DNA from: Pseudomonadota bacterium
Lineage (GTDB): Bacteria; Desulfobacterota; Desulfovibrionia; Desulfovibrionales; Desulfomicrobiaceae
Assembly: GCA_018902545.1 (NCBI GenBank)
Contig: JAHIQM010000005.1
Coordinates: forward strand, 147,517-211,516
Reading direction: 5' to 3'
Length of the DNA: 64,000 nt
A program made the translations under genes and the position numbers. A model generated the notes under the pieces. The model was not told where the DNA came from. It searched no databases and worked only from the letters and a program-made list of their open reading frames with translations. Shown in pieces: positions 26,833 through 39,096 of this stretch; position 1 is the stretch's first letter, and each line of letters starts with the position of its first letter.

Positions 26833-27846
26833 ATGAAGAAAATGACCGTCCTGACCGGAATCACCACTTCCGGCACGCCGCACCTGGGCAATTACGTCGG
26901 CGCCATCCGCCCGGCCATCGAGGCCAGCCGTGATGAAAACGTCAACTCCTACTATTTTCTGGCCGATTTTCACTCCCTGATCAAATGCCACGACCCGGCC
27001 CGCATCCATCAATCGCGCCTGGAAGTGGCCGCCACCTGGCTGGCCCTGGGTCTGGATACGAACAAGAGCACCTTCTACTGCCAGTCCGATATCCCCGAGA
27101 TCCCGGAGCTGACCTGGATTCTGACCTGCATGACGGCCAAGGGCCTCATGAACCGCGCTCACGCCTACAAGGCCTCGGTGCAGGAGAACGAGGACAACGG
27201 CAGCCCTGATCCGGACAAGGGCATCACCATGGGGCTCTACTCCTATCCCATCCTCATGGCCGCCGACATCCTCATGTTCAACGCCAATATCGTGCCCGTG
27301 GGCAAGGACCAGACCCAGCATCTGGAGATGACCCGCGACATCGCGCAGCGCTTCAACCACCACTTCGGCGAGCACTTCGTCATGCCCGAGGCCCGCGTGG
27401 ACGAGTCCACGGCCGTGCTGACCGGTCTTGACGGCCGCAAGATGAGCAAGAGCTACAACAATTATATTCCACTCTTCGCCCCGGAAAAGAACCTGCGCAA
27501 GCTGATCATGAAGATCACCACCAACTCCCAGGCCCCTGAAGAGCCCAAGGAGACCGTAGGCTGCGCCCTGTTTGAAATGTACCGGGCCTTCGCCACGCCG
27601 GAGCAGGTCGCCCAGATGCGCGCCAAGTTCGCGGAGGGCATCGGCTGGGGCTACGTCAAGCAGGAGCTTTTCGAGGTCGTCAACGCCCAGTTGGCCGAAC
27701 CGCGCGAAAAGTACGCCGAACTGATGCTAAACCCGGCCTACATCGAAAAAGTGCTCAAGGAAGGGGCTGAAAAGGCCCGCACCCACAGCCGTCCCTTTCT
27801 GGACCGCATCCGCCAGTCCGTAGGAATCAGGACGCTTACGGCCTAA
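26833..27846 (+). CDS. trpS: Tryptophanyl-tRNA synthetase
   Basis: 337 aa class I synthetase. TSGTPHLGNYVGAIRPAIEA carries the HIGH-like motif (PHLGN), and DGRKMSKSYNNYIPLF the KMSKS loop. DQTQHLEMTRDIAQRFNHHF is the Trp-binding region. Charges tRNA-Trp in the cytoplasm. RBS AAGG before ATG. Confidence 0.96.
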   Translation: MKKMTVLTGITTSGTPHLGNYVGAIRPAIEASRDENVNSYYFLADFHSLIKCHDPARIHQSRLEVAATWLALGLDTNKSTFYCQSDIPEIPELTWILTCMTAKGLMNRAHAYKASVQENEDNGSPDPDKGITMGLYSYPILMAADILMFNANIVPVGKDQTQHLEMTRDIAQRFNHHFGEHFVMPEARVDESTAVLTGLDGRKMSKSYNNYIPLFAPEKNLRKLIMKITTNSQAPEEPKETVGCALFEMYRAFATPEQVAQMRAKFAEGIGWGYVKQELFEVVNAQLAEPREKYAELMLNPAYIEKVLKEGAEKARTHSRPFLDRIRQSVGIRTLTA

Positions 27847-27909
27847 TACCGGACTGGTCTTTGCAGCGTTTTTTGGGTAGAATTATTTTTTCGAGCCACG
27901 GAGGATATC

Positions 27910-28581
27910 ATGGGCGCAGCCAAGAAAGTCGTTCAACTGGACAGCAAGGCCACCAGGAAGGAACCGGCCCGCAAAAAGGTCAAAAAGGTCGAACTGACCG
28001 AGGTCGTCAGGGAAAAGAAGCCCGAGCCCGCGTCATTCACTGAGTACACGGACCTGGCCAAAAGCCTGACCCGCGAAAAAGCCCTCAGCCATGACGAGGT
28101 CGAAGCCGCGCTTGGCGCCGCTCCCGCGCCCGCGAGCGAGCAACCCGAGGCAACGCTTTCGGCGACCCCGGCGGCGGATGCTCCCGGCATCAACGATACT
28201 TCGGTTATGCCCCCGCGCCGCGACATGAGCAAGATGGCCCTCTTTGCCTCCCTTGTGGCGGTGATTCTGCTGCTGGGCTTCTATTTCAACCTGAATCAGA
28301 ACATCAAGGATCTGACTCAGCAGGTCCAGGACCTCTCCGTCATCAAGACCACTGTTTCCAGCCTGGACACCAAGGTCGGGACCATGGAATCCAAGGTGGC
28401 GGAGCTTGAAACCCTGCCCGCCAAGACCCGCGCGGCGCTGATGAGCTCCATTCTGCAGGAGATGACCCAGAAGACATCCTACATGTCCACCCAGCTCCAG
28501 TCCCCGGAGCAGCAGGAAAAGCTGATGAAGGCCAAAGAGCTGATCCAGCAGGTGCAGACCGAACTGAATACCCTGAACTAG
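27910..28581 (+). CDS. Membrane-anchored coiled-coil protein, unknown
   Basis: 223 aa. Basic, Lys-rich N-terminus; Ala/Pro linker at ~85-115; a single membrane helix MALFASLVAVILLLGFYFNL at ~120-140; then a coiled coil (NLNQNIKDLTQQVQDLSVIK onward) to the end. Likely cytoplasmic basic tail and periplasmic coil, or the reverse. No family recognised. RBS GGAGG; terminator at 28730. Confidence 0.7.
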   Translation: MGAAKKVVQLDSKATRKEPARKKVKKVELTEVVREKKPEPASFTEYTDLAKSLTREKALSHDEVEAALGAAPAPASEQPEATLSATPAADAPGINDTSVMPPRRDMSKMALFASLVAVILLLGFYFNLNQNIKDLTQQVQDLSVIKTTVSSLDTKVGTMESKVAELETLPAKTRAALMSSILQEMTQKTSYMSTQLQSPEQQEKLMKAKELIQQVQTELNTLN

Positions 28582-28729
28582 GCCATTGAAAAAAGGCGAT
28601 CTGCTGCGTCAGCGAAAAATCCAGACCGCGCATCTGTCCAATACACTGCACGTCCTGGATTTTTCCGCTTCCTTGCATCTCACCATTTTTGAACGGCCTT
28701 TGAATTTCGAATTTTTTAAAAGTCTACTG

Positions 28730-28752
28730 GGCCCGGGATTCCGGGCCTTTTG
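28730..28752 (+). terminator. Terminator after the coiled-coil gene
   Basis: GGCCCGG-GATT-CCGGGCC followed by TTTTG. Confidence 0.8.
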
Positions 28753-28851
28753 CTTCCCGCGAGCAATGCGGATGCGAGCCCCGGCTTGTCCGCTCCCCCC
28801 GATTTTTGTACACTTTAGCCACCACCGCAACGATCCATGCCAAGGACTGCC

Positions 28852-30936
28852 ATGCACGACTCAAATCCCCTGCTGAACTGGGAACTGTATCCCGATTTTT
28901 CCTCCATCGTCGCCGAACATGTCGTGCCGGCCATGCAGGAGGTCATCGCCAGGAGCAGCGCCGAGCTTCAGGGTCTGGAACAGGCCGCGCCCCGGACCTG
29001 GCATGGGCTGCTGGTCCCCCTGGAACGTCTGACCGACCGTGTGTCCAAGGCCTGGGGGCTGGCCACGCACCTGCACAACGTGAAAAACTCTCCGGCCATG
29101 CGCAAGGCCTACGCGCAGACCCAGCCCCTGGTCGTGGAATTCTACAACTGCCTCGGGCAGAGCCGTCCGGTCTACGAGGCGCTCCTCGCCCTGCAGGAGA
29201 GTCCGGATTTTCCCGCCTTGAGCCAGGCCCTGCGGCGCACCATCACCCTGCTCGTTCGCGACGCGACCCTGCAGGGCGTGGGGCTCTCTCCCGAAAAGCG
29301 GGAGCGCTTCAACGCCGTGAGCCAGGAAATGGCCGAGCTGTCCACCCGTTTCACCAACAATGTCCTGGACGCCACCCAGGCCTACGCCCTGACCCTGACC
29401 GAAAATGATCAGGTAGCTGGCCTGCCGGGGGACTCCCTGCGCCTGGCCGCGAACATGGCCCGCGCACGCGGCCAGGACCAGGCCACGGCGGAAAAGGGCC
29501 CTTGGTGCGTCACCCTCGATCTGCCCTCGTTTCTGTCCTTCATGCAGCACGCCTCCCGCCGCGACCTGCGCGAGGAGGTCTACCGGGCCTACATCACCCG
29601 CGCCGCAAGCGGGGAGCGCGACAACCTGCCGCTCATCCGGCGCATCCTCGAATTGCGCCAGGAGCTGGCCGCTCTGCTCGGTTTTGATAACTTTGCCGCC
29701 GTCAGTCTGGAGCGCAAGATGGCTCCGGGAGTGGATGGCATCGAAAGCCTGCTGCGCACCATCCAGGACGCGGCCACGGACCCGGCTTTAAACGACCTCA
29801 TCGACCTGGGCGAGCTGGCCCGGACCCACGGCCAGTCCGAGGACATTGCACCCTGGGACGTGATGTACTGGGCTGAACGCCTGAGGGAGCAGCGCTTCGG
29901 CCTGCGCGACGAACTGATCCGCCCCTATTTCCCCCTGCCCGCCATCCTGCAAGGCCTTTTCGAACTCATCGGGGAACTCTTCGAGATCAGCATCGAAACC
30001 CGGGCCGATGTGCCGGTCTGGCACCCGGACGTGAGCTATTACCGGGTCAGAAACAGTGAGGGCCGCGAGATCGCTGGATTTTATCTCGACCCCTATGCCC
30101 GGCCCGAAGAAAAACGCGGCGGCGCCTGGATGGATGAACTCTGCGGCCGCAGCACGGTCTGCGCCCCGTCCGGCCAGCCCGTGCGTCTGCCCGTGGCCTA
30201 CGTGAACTGCAATCAGCGCCCGGGCCTGGACAACGCCCCGTCGCTGATGAGCTTTCAGGAAGTGACCACGCTCTTCCACGAATTTGGCCACGCCCTGCAG
30301 CATATGCTGACCACCGTGGACCACGGTTTTGTGGCCGGGATCTCCAATGTCGAATGGGATGCGGTGGAGCTTTCGAGCCAGTTCATGGAAAATTGGTGTT
30401 ACCACCCCCAAACCCTGTCCGGCCTGGCCCGCCACTACCAGACTGGCGAGCCCATGGATGCGGATCTTTTGGACAAACTCCTCGAAACCCGCACCTTCCG
30501 CGCCGGGTCCAACGCCCTGCGCCAGGTCTGTTTCGCGCTGACCGACCTGGCCCTGCACACCGCCGATCCGGACGGGCTCGACCCCACGGAAACGGCCCAG
30601 CGCATCGCGCGCGAAATCCTGCCCCTGCCGCCTCTGCCCGAGGACCGTTTCCTGTGCTCGTTCTCGCACATCTTCGCCGGTGGCTACGCGGCCGGGTACT
30701 ACAGTTATAAATGGGCCGAAGTCCTGAGCGCCGACGCCTTCGGGGCCTTCGAAGAAGCCGGAACGCACGATCCGGCCCGCAGGCGGGAACTGGGCAGCCG
30801 CTTTCGGGACACGGTCCTGGCCCTGGGCGGCAGCCGTCATCCCATGGAGGTCTTTCACCTCTTCCGCGGTCGCGAACCCGACCCGCACGCCCTCCTGCGC
30901 CAGGAAGGCCTTTTGCCTGCAAACAAGGAAAACTGA
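28852..30936 (+). CDS. Oligopeptidase A (M3 family metallopeptidase)
   Basis: 694 aa from ATG 28852, chosen for its AAGGA site; an upstream ATG at 28837 has none. Zinc site TTLFHEFGHALQHMLTTVDH (HExxH, third ligand Glu in NVEWDAVELSSQFMENW). M3 blocks ERFLCSFSHIFAGGYAAGYY-like and YVNCNQRPGLDNAPSLMSFQ are present. Family members (OpdA/PrlC) cut short peptides in the cytoplasm. Its TGA overlaps the next ATG (TGATG). Confidence 0.93.
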   Translation: MHDSNPLLNWELYPDFSSIVAEHVVPAMQEVIARSSAELQGLEQAAPRTWHGLLVPLERLTDRVSKAWGLATHLHNVKNSPAMRKAYAQTQPLVVEFYNCLGQSRPVYEALLALQESPDFPALSQALRRTITLLVRDATLQGVGLSPEKRERFNAVSQEMAELSTRFTNNVLDATQAYALTLTENDQVAGLPGDSLRLAANMARARGQDQATAEKGPWCVTLDLPSFLSFMQHASRRDLREEVYRAYITRAASGERDNLPLIRRILELRQELAALLGFDNFAAVSLERKMAPGVDGIESLLRTIQDAATDPALNDLIDLGELARTHGQSEDIAPWDVMYWAERLREQRFGLRDELIRPYFPLPAILQGLFELIGELFEISIETRADVPVWHPDVSYYRVRNSEGREIAGFYLDPYARPEEKRGGAWMDELCGRSTVCAPSGQPVRLPVAYVNCNQRPGLDNAPSLMSFQEVTTLFHEFGHALQHMLTTVDHGFVAGISNVEWDAVELSSQFMENWCYHPQTLSGLARHYQTGEPMDADLLDKLLETRTFRAGSNALRQVCFALTDLALHTADPDGLDPTETAQRIAREILPLPPLPEDRFLCSFSHIFAGGYAAGYYSYKWAEVLSADAFGAFEEAGTHDPARRRELGSRFRDTVLALGGSRHPMEVFHLFRGREPDPHALLRQEGLLPANKEN

Positions 30937-31775
30937 TGTCCATCCAATGGTTCCCCGGCCACATGCACCGGGCCAGAAAACAGATTGCCATAGTCATGAC
31001 CAAGGTCGACGTGGTCATCGAGGTGCTCGATGCCCGTCTGCCCGGATACAGCGAAAACCCGCTGCTGCGCGAACTGCGCGGCCCCAGGCCATGCCTCAAG
31101 GTCCTGAACAAGAGCGACCTGGCCGACCCGGCCGTAACCGCCGCATGGATGGATTTCTACCGCGAGTGCGGCACCGTGCCCATGGAGATAAGCGCGACCG
31201 CCCCCAAAGATGCCAAGCGCATCCTGTCCGCTTTGCCGGGCATGGTCCCGCCGCGCAATTTCATCATGCAACCCGTGAACTGCCTCATCGTCGGCATCCC
31301 CAATGTGGGCAAGTCCACGCTCATGAACACCCTGGTCGGGCGCAAGGTCGCCCGTGCCGCCAATCAGGCCGCCATCACCACCAAGCAGAAGCGGGTCCAT
31401 ATCGGCGACGAGCTGACCCTGTACGACACCCCTGGCGTGCTCTGGCCCAAGATCGAGAACGCCACGGCCTCGTACATGCTGGCCGGGAGCGGTGCGGTGC
31501 GCGAGACGGCCATGGACAACGCCGAGGTCGCGGCCAAGGTAGGCGGATATCTTCTGCGTCAGTATCCGGAGCTGCTCATGGCCCGCTACAAACTGGCCGA
31601 CCTGCCCGAGGACGGCCTGTCACTGCTGGAAGCCCTGGGCAAAAAACGCGGCTGTCTGATCAAGGGCGGCGAGGTGGACGTGACCAAGGCTGCGGGCATC
31701 CTCCTGAACGAACTGCGCGCCGGACAGATCGGCCGCATCAGCCTGCAACGCCCTCCCGCGCCAAAGGCTGCGTAA
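30936..31775 (+). CDS. YlqF/RbgA-like ribosome biogenesis GTPase
   Basis: 279 aa starting in the TGATG overlap. Circularly permuted GTPase order: G4 (LNKSDLAD) before G1 (GIPNVGKSTLMNTLVG), then G2/G3 (DTPGVLWPK). N-terminal MSIQWFPGHMHRARKQIAIV is the RbgA start. The C-terminal helix bundle includes KKRGCLIKGGEVDVTKAAGI. Known role: late assembly of the 50S subunit. Confidence 0.94.
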   Translation: MSIQWFPGHMHRARKQIAIVMTKVDVVIEVLDARLPGYSENPLLRELRGPRPCLKVLNKSDLADPAVTAAWMDFYRECGTVPMEISATAPKDAKRILSALPGMVPPRNFIMQPVNCLIVGIPNVGKSTLMNTLVGRKVARAANQAAITTKQKRVHIGDELTLYDTPGVLWPKIENATASYMLAGSGAVRETAMDNAEVAAKVGGYLLRQYPELLMARYKLADLPEDGLSLLEALGKKRGCLIKGGEVDVTKAAGILLNELRAGQIGRISLQRPPAPKAA

Positions 31776-31877
31776 CCCCTCTCCCGCAAAAAAGGCCCCT
31801 TACGGACAGCCTTCCTTTCGACCAGACGGCAGGAGCCGTCATGGAAAAGCCAATCCACCCAAGGGTTGCCGGATCCT

Positions 31878-33494
31878 TCACTTCCCGTGATGCGGGGTTG
31901 CGTCGAGCCCTTTGATCAAGGCTTGGGCCTGGACCTGTCGCAAGGCGCAGCCCTGCGACAGAGCGGCGTAAAGCGAATTGTCCTCGGACTGCTCCGTGGA
32001 AACGGCCAGATACGTGTCCGCTGTATCATCGAAGGGTTCAAAATTTTTGATTATGTCATCAAAATGGATCAGCCGGGCGTCGGACTCTCCGGAACTTGCC
32101 TCCCGATTCGCCAGGCGGGCTTTGATGGTCTGGGGCGAGCAGACGCAGTGCACGAAAATCAGCCCCGCATTCTGATCCTTGGCCAGCAGCATGGCCGACT
32201 CTCGCCATTGCGCACTGGAAAACGTGGCATCCAGAACCACGGAGCGCCCCTTGCGCAACTCTTCCTGGGCCAGATTGAGAAGTTTGGCATACACGCGGCC
32301 GCGCACCACGGGCCGGTATGCGCCGGTATTATACGCCACCACGCCATCAGCTGGAAAATCATGGTCCTCCTTTCTGACCGTGTCGGAAGCCAGATGGGAC
32401 ATGAACAGCGCCTTTGCCACCCTGCGCGCCAGGGTCGATTTCCCCGACGCGGGCAGGCCACAGAAGACCCACAGCACTGGTCTGCCAAATGACACGGCAT
32501 AACGGTAGGCCTGATCCAGATAATCGCGGATTTCCCCCGCAGCGGCCGCCCGGTCCTCGGTGTGTTCAAGGGAAAAACAGGCGACCTTGAGCCGCACGAA
32601 AGCGCGGTACGCCGCATAGAAATCCGTGAGCGCGTACACCTCCGCGTCCCTGGACGCCGCAGCATAAACCCGCAGCAGCCGCCGACCGACCTCATCAAAG
32701 CCCAGGCGGTCCAGATCCATGATCAGAAAAGCCAGGTCGAGGGCGCAGTCGCCGTACCTGAAACGCTCGTTGAACTCGATGCAGTCGATAACCTGCACAC
32801 CCTGATGAAAATAGACGTGCTCGGCCCGCAGATCCCCGTGTCCGTCCCTGCTCCTGCCTTCCCGCACCCGGTGCATGAAAAGCTCCCCATGATTGTTCAG
32901 AAAAGAGCGGCAGACCTGCCGGATGAACTCCCATTTCCGCAAATTCAAAAACCCATGCGCGAAAGGAAGGATCTGCGCGAAATTCTCCTCCATATTGAAG
33001 CGGACATGCTCCGGATCACCAAATGCATCGATGCCGTCTCCCCGCTCGGCGCTGTCGTGAAAGCTGGCCAGGGTCTCGCCGAGCCGTGTAATGTGCTCCT
33101 GCGTCACGGCCCCTGTGCGCAACAGGGTTTCAAAATTCACACCGTCAGGCAATCGCGTCATCTTCACGGCATATTCAAGGGCTCCTTCCACCGGCCCCAA
33201 AGCCATTACGCCTGCCTCGTCTTCGTGAATGCCGACCACCCCCTGATAGACCCCAAAGCTCAAGCGTTTGTTTAACTTCCACTCCTGCATGCAGTAATGA
33301 AGGCGGCGGACTGGATCGCGAAAATCCAAAAAACCCAGATCCTTGTGTTTCTTGAGCTTGTAGACCCACTCCCCGGCCAGAAACACGACGGAAATATGAG
33401 TCTCCCGCCGCTCAATGCTGGACGCAGGGTGCGGGTAAAATGAGGGTTCGGACATGGCCCGGCAAATGCGCTCGAATTGTTCTGCGGAATTCAT
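31878..33494 (-). CDS. APH-type phosphotransferase + P-loop kinase fusion
   Basis: 538 aa, two domains. The N-terminal part (~1-330) is aminoglycoside phosphotransferase/kinase-like: VYKLKKHKDLGFLDFRDPVR, GHGDLRAEHVYFH (catalytic loop HGDLxxxH), and IDCIEFNERFRYGDCALDLA (DxD-type). The C-terminal part (~340-538) is a P-loop kinase with Walker A LWVFCGLPASGKSTLARRVA. This architecture is common in proteobacteria as 'bifunctional aminoglycoside phosphotransferase/ATP-binding protein'; the substrate is unknown. It is convergent with the GTPase gene. Confidence 0.85.
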   Translation of the reverse strand: MNSAEQFERICRAMSEPSFYPHPASSIERRETHISVVFLAGEWVYKLKKHKDLGFLDFRDPVRRLHYCMQEWKLNKRLSFGVYQGVVGIHEDEAGVMALGPVEGALEYAVKMTRLPDGVNFETLLRTGAVTQEHITRLGETLASFHDSAERGDGIDAFGDPEHVRFNMEENFAQILPFAHGFLNLRKWEFIRQVCRSFLNNHGELFMHRVREGRSRDGHGDLRAEHVYFHQGVQVIDCIEFNERFRYGDCALDLAFLIMDLDRLGFDEVGRRLLRVYAAASRDAEVYALTDFYAAYRAFVRLKVACFSLEHTEDRAAAAGEIRDYLDQAYRYAVSFGRPVLWVFCGLPASGKSTLARRVAKALFMSHLASDTVRKEDHDFPADGVVAYNTGAYRPVVRGRVYAKLLNLAQEELRKGRSVVLDATFSSAQWRESAMLLAKDQNAGLIFVHCVCSPQTIKARLANREASSGESDARLIHFDDIIKNFEPFDDTADTYLAVSTEQSEDNSLYAALSQGCALRQVQAQALIKGLDATPHHGK

Positions 33495-33721
33495 GATGCC
33501 TGTACTCCTGACAAGTCTTTTACGAGTACGATAGCGTATCGGAAGACTCGTGTCATGTCAGGCGTGCACCCTCCGTCCTGATGAAATGCGCGGAATAGAA
33601 ATTCAAAGGGTGGCCTGCTCGTCAATTTATTGATATGCAAACATATACTCGGCCCAGCGCCCCCGTGCCTTCCGAATGTGGATATCCGTATACTTGAGCA
33701 ACATGCTGAACGGAGCACCGA

Positions 33722-36841
<3,120 letters not shown>

Positions 36842-36897
36842 TGCCCACGATGCAGGAATGCCGAGCCCAGGCTGCCCGTTGCCCGGACAATCGCGCA

Positions 36898-37323
36898 TCA
36901 CCTGGAAAAGAAGTCCGGGTTGTCGGGTACCCGGCGTGGCCGGCGATTTTCGTCCACTGCCACGTAGCGGAACACCCCTTCGGTCACCAGCTGGCGCTGG
37001 GCCTCGTATGCGCCGACCAGTTGCCTGGCCCAGACCTCAAGCTTGATGTCCATGGACGAATTGCCCACATGCAGAAGCTCTGCGTGCACGCAGATCGTGT
37101 CGCCCATGCGTACCGGCTTGTCGAAGCTCATCTTCTCCACGCTGACCGTCACCGTCCGGCCCCTGGATACCTCGGAGGCCATGAGCCCCCCGGCCACATC
37201 CATCTGGGCCAGGATCCAACCGCCGAAAATATCACCGCTGGGATTGGTGTCCTTGGGCATGGCCAGGGTGCGAAGAACCAGCAGCCCGTGGGGCTCTCTT
37301 CCGGTTTTTTCGTCTGAACTCAT
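36898..37323 (-). CDS. Hotdog-fold acyl-CoA thioesterase, YciA type
   Basis: 141 aa from ATG 37323, set by AGAGGTAG; longer frames upstream lack family resemblance. LRTLAMPKDTNPSGDIFGGW is the catalytic region (N and D of the YciA/BACH group); AGGLMASEVSRGRTVTVSVE and GDTICVHAELLHVGNSSMDI follow. Known family activity: hydrolysis of a range of acyl-CoAs. Convergent with the kinase gene. Confidence 0.9.
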   Translation of the reverse strand: MSSDEKTGREPHGLLVLRTLAMPKDTNPSGDIFGGWILAQMDVAGGLMASEVSRGRTVTVSVEKMSFDKPVRMGDTICVHAELLHVGNSSMDIKLEVWARQLVGAYEAQRQLVTEGVFRYVAVDENRRPRRVPDNPDFFSR

Positions 37324-37571
37324 GACTACCTCTTTTCGGTGTCCGGCGGGTAAAGCCATCGACCGCCATTGTGTTGATTGTATTCCGGCGCGCATGCCGC
37401 AACGTCGAATCGTCTATTGGACTGTCTTGTATTTCCAGGATATTGGCAAGATCCCAAATCTTTGTTGGGGCCGCGAGGCACACTCGGCCGCCGCGAAAAA
37501 GCAGGAAAGCGCCACATTCGGGGGATATCAGAAAAGTCACCCTTGAAGAAAGCTCAAATTTCCTGGAGGAT

Positions 37572-37596
37572 GGATTCCTGCCTTCGCGGGAATGAC
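37572..37596. repeat. REP-like palindrome 1
   Basis: GATTCCTGCC-TTC-GCGGGAATGAC, hairpin with minor mismatch. Confidence 0.6.
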
Positions 37597-37652
37597 TGAA
37601 CCTTCATGATAGCCGGAAGCCTTTTCTGAGGCCCCTCCCGATCTGCCCCCGG

Positions 37653-37686
37653 TGTCATCCCCGTGAAGAAGGGGATGACGACTTTT
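37653..37686 (+). repeat. REP-like palindrome 2 / possible terminator
   Basis: 9-bp arms GTCATCCCC/GGGGATGAC with a 9-nt loop, then GACTTTTT. Confidence 0.6.
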
Positions 37687-37726
37687 TGCAGTGACGTCTG
37701 AAGTGGTAAAAATGGAGATTTGAACA

Positions 37727-38278
37727 ATGAAATACCTCATGATCGCTCTGCTGATCGCCTTCACCGCATCATGCGCTCCAAGCGTCAGGGAAAAGCCTGC
37801 AAAAGTGCCCGCAGAGTACCTGCACCTTGAAAAAAGATTCAAATCGGAAAACGCTGTGGAAAAGGTGAATCTCGGGCAAACGGGATCAGTTTTTTTCTAT
37901 GACAAGAAACTGTGGTCCGTAAAAAGCGCGTCGGACATGGCTATAGATTTCGAGACCAGAAGATTTACCAACGCAAAAATCTTCATCTACAACGAATCCA
38001 TACCCATGAAAGATATCTATAAAAATATTGCACAGCGCTATGACATGAAAGACGCCAGACTCATGGAATCGGAGTTTGTCAATGTCAACAGCTCTATTGT
38101 GATATTCAATGCCATGGAAGGGGTTATCAACAGAAGGGACGTCTCGATCCTGAGCTACGGATTTTCCGAGGGATCCAGTACGATCATCGTACACTGCTTC
38201 CTCTACAAGGGCATGCTCAGGCCCGAAACCCGGCAGGAGATCATCGAATTCCTGAACGGGTTTGTCGCTAAGGGCTGA
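37727..38278 (+). CDS. Putative lipoprotein, unknown
   Basis: 183 aa. Lipoprotein signal MKYLMIALLIAFTASCAPSV with lipobox TASC (Cys16). The mature part has a hydrophilic alpha/beta make-up; no family recognised. ATG has GGAG upstream. Followed by a strong bidirectional terminator. Confidence 0.7.
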   Translation: MKYLMIALLIAFTASCAPSVREKPAKVPAEYLHLEKRFKSENAVEKVNLGQTGSVFFYDKKLWSVKSASDMAIDFETRRFTNAKIFIYNESIPMKDIYKNIAQRYDMKDARLMESEFVNVNSSIVIFNAMEGVINRRDVSILSYGFSEGSSTIIVHCFLYKGMLRPETRQEIIEFLNGFVAKG

Positions 38279-38320
38279 TCCGGTACGCAGAAAATTCCTG
38301 CCGCGCGTGAACAAAAAAGA

Positions 38321-38358
38321 ATCGCCATGACGAAGGACATCCGTCATGGCGATTTTTG
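38321..38358 (+). terminator. Terminator between lipoprotein gene and lutC
   Basis: Perfect 12-bp stem ATCGCCATGACG/CGTCATGGCGAT, loop AAGGACATC, then TTTTTGG; upstream A-run lets it work for the convergent lut operon too. Confidence 0.85.
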
Positions 38359-38382
38359 GCGATAAGGCAACGGGCGCGGGTT

Positions 38383-39096
38383 TCAGGAAGCGACGATGAA
38401 GAGATGCATCTCGCGCGGCCCGTGAGCCCCGTGTACCAGGGTGGCCTCGATGTCGGCGGTCTTGCTCGGCCCGGTGACGACCGTCATGTGAGACGGCAGG
38501 CTCCGGGCGCTCAGCAGGGAAAGCAGCTGACGGTACGAGGCGATGATGCGGCTGTCCGGGACCACCGCGATATGAATGGACGGCACCAGGGATACGGTCC
38601 GCGTCCGGCCCGGGCCGCCCAGGAGCGCCAGGGAAGCCGTGTCCGCCAGCAGATAGTCGGCGGTGGTCACGCCGATGTAGGAAGCGATGACCTCGCGCCG
38701 GAACTCCTGCCGCTCGGACGGGCTGAAGCTGTCCGCCATCGGCACGGTCCTGACGGCGATGTCGCCGGCCAGGCGATGTTCAAGCCCCAGTTCGTCAAGA
38801 ATGGGATCGCTCCAACGCATGATCTGCTTCAATGTGCCCCATTCCGGATCGCGTGCCCGGGCCAGGGCAGCCACTGCCTCGCCGCAGGCTTCCAGGTCCG
38901 GACTCTCATGCAAGTGCAGCTTAAGGGCCAAGGCCTCCCGGCGGATGCTCTCCATCCATCCGGCCCGCTCTTGCGCCGAGGGCTGCGCGACCGCGCACTC
39001 CAGAAACTCCCTGCTCTTGGCAAAAACCTGCCTGGCCCGGCCATCACCGGCCTGCACGCCCAGCGCCTGCCTGACACGTTCGATGATCTGGCTCAT
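38383..39096 (-). CDS. lutC: Lactate utilisation protein C (LUD domain)
   Basis: 237 aa from ATG 39096, set by GCAAGGAGGGG and overlapping the lutB stop. LUD-domain blocks: ASYIGVTTADYLLADTASLA, VPSIHIAVVPDSRIIASYRQ, VTGPSKTADIEATLVHGAHG. Third gene of lutABC, which together oxidise L-lactate to pyruvate in the known system. Last in the operon before a terminator. Confidence 0.93.
   Translation of the reverse strand: MSQIIERVRQALGVQAGDGRARQVFAKSREFLECAVAQPSAQERAGWMESIRREALALKLHLHESPDLEACGEAVAALARARDPEWGTLKQIMRWSDPILDELGLEHRLAGDIAVRTVPMADSFSPSERQEFRREVIASYIGVTTADYLLADTASLALLGGPGRTRTVSLVPSIHIAVVPDSRIIASYRQLLSLLSARSLPSHMTVVTGPSKTADIEATLVHGAHGPREMHLFIVAS

Larger units (their letters stand above)
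37324..37726. other. Intergenic stretch with two REP-like hairpins
   Basis: No gene. GGATTCCTGCCTTCGCGGGA (37572 onward) and GTCATCCCC-GTGAAGAAG-GGGATGAC (37653-37679) resemble common proteobacterial REP palindromes. The second is followed by ACTTTTT and could terminate transcription. Confidence 0.6.

Noticed and set aside
30711..30935. N-terminal extension of the RbgA-like GTPase
   Set aside because: Overlaps the peptidase gene and has no similarity; the family start MSIQWFPGHM is at 30936 within a TGATG overlap.
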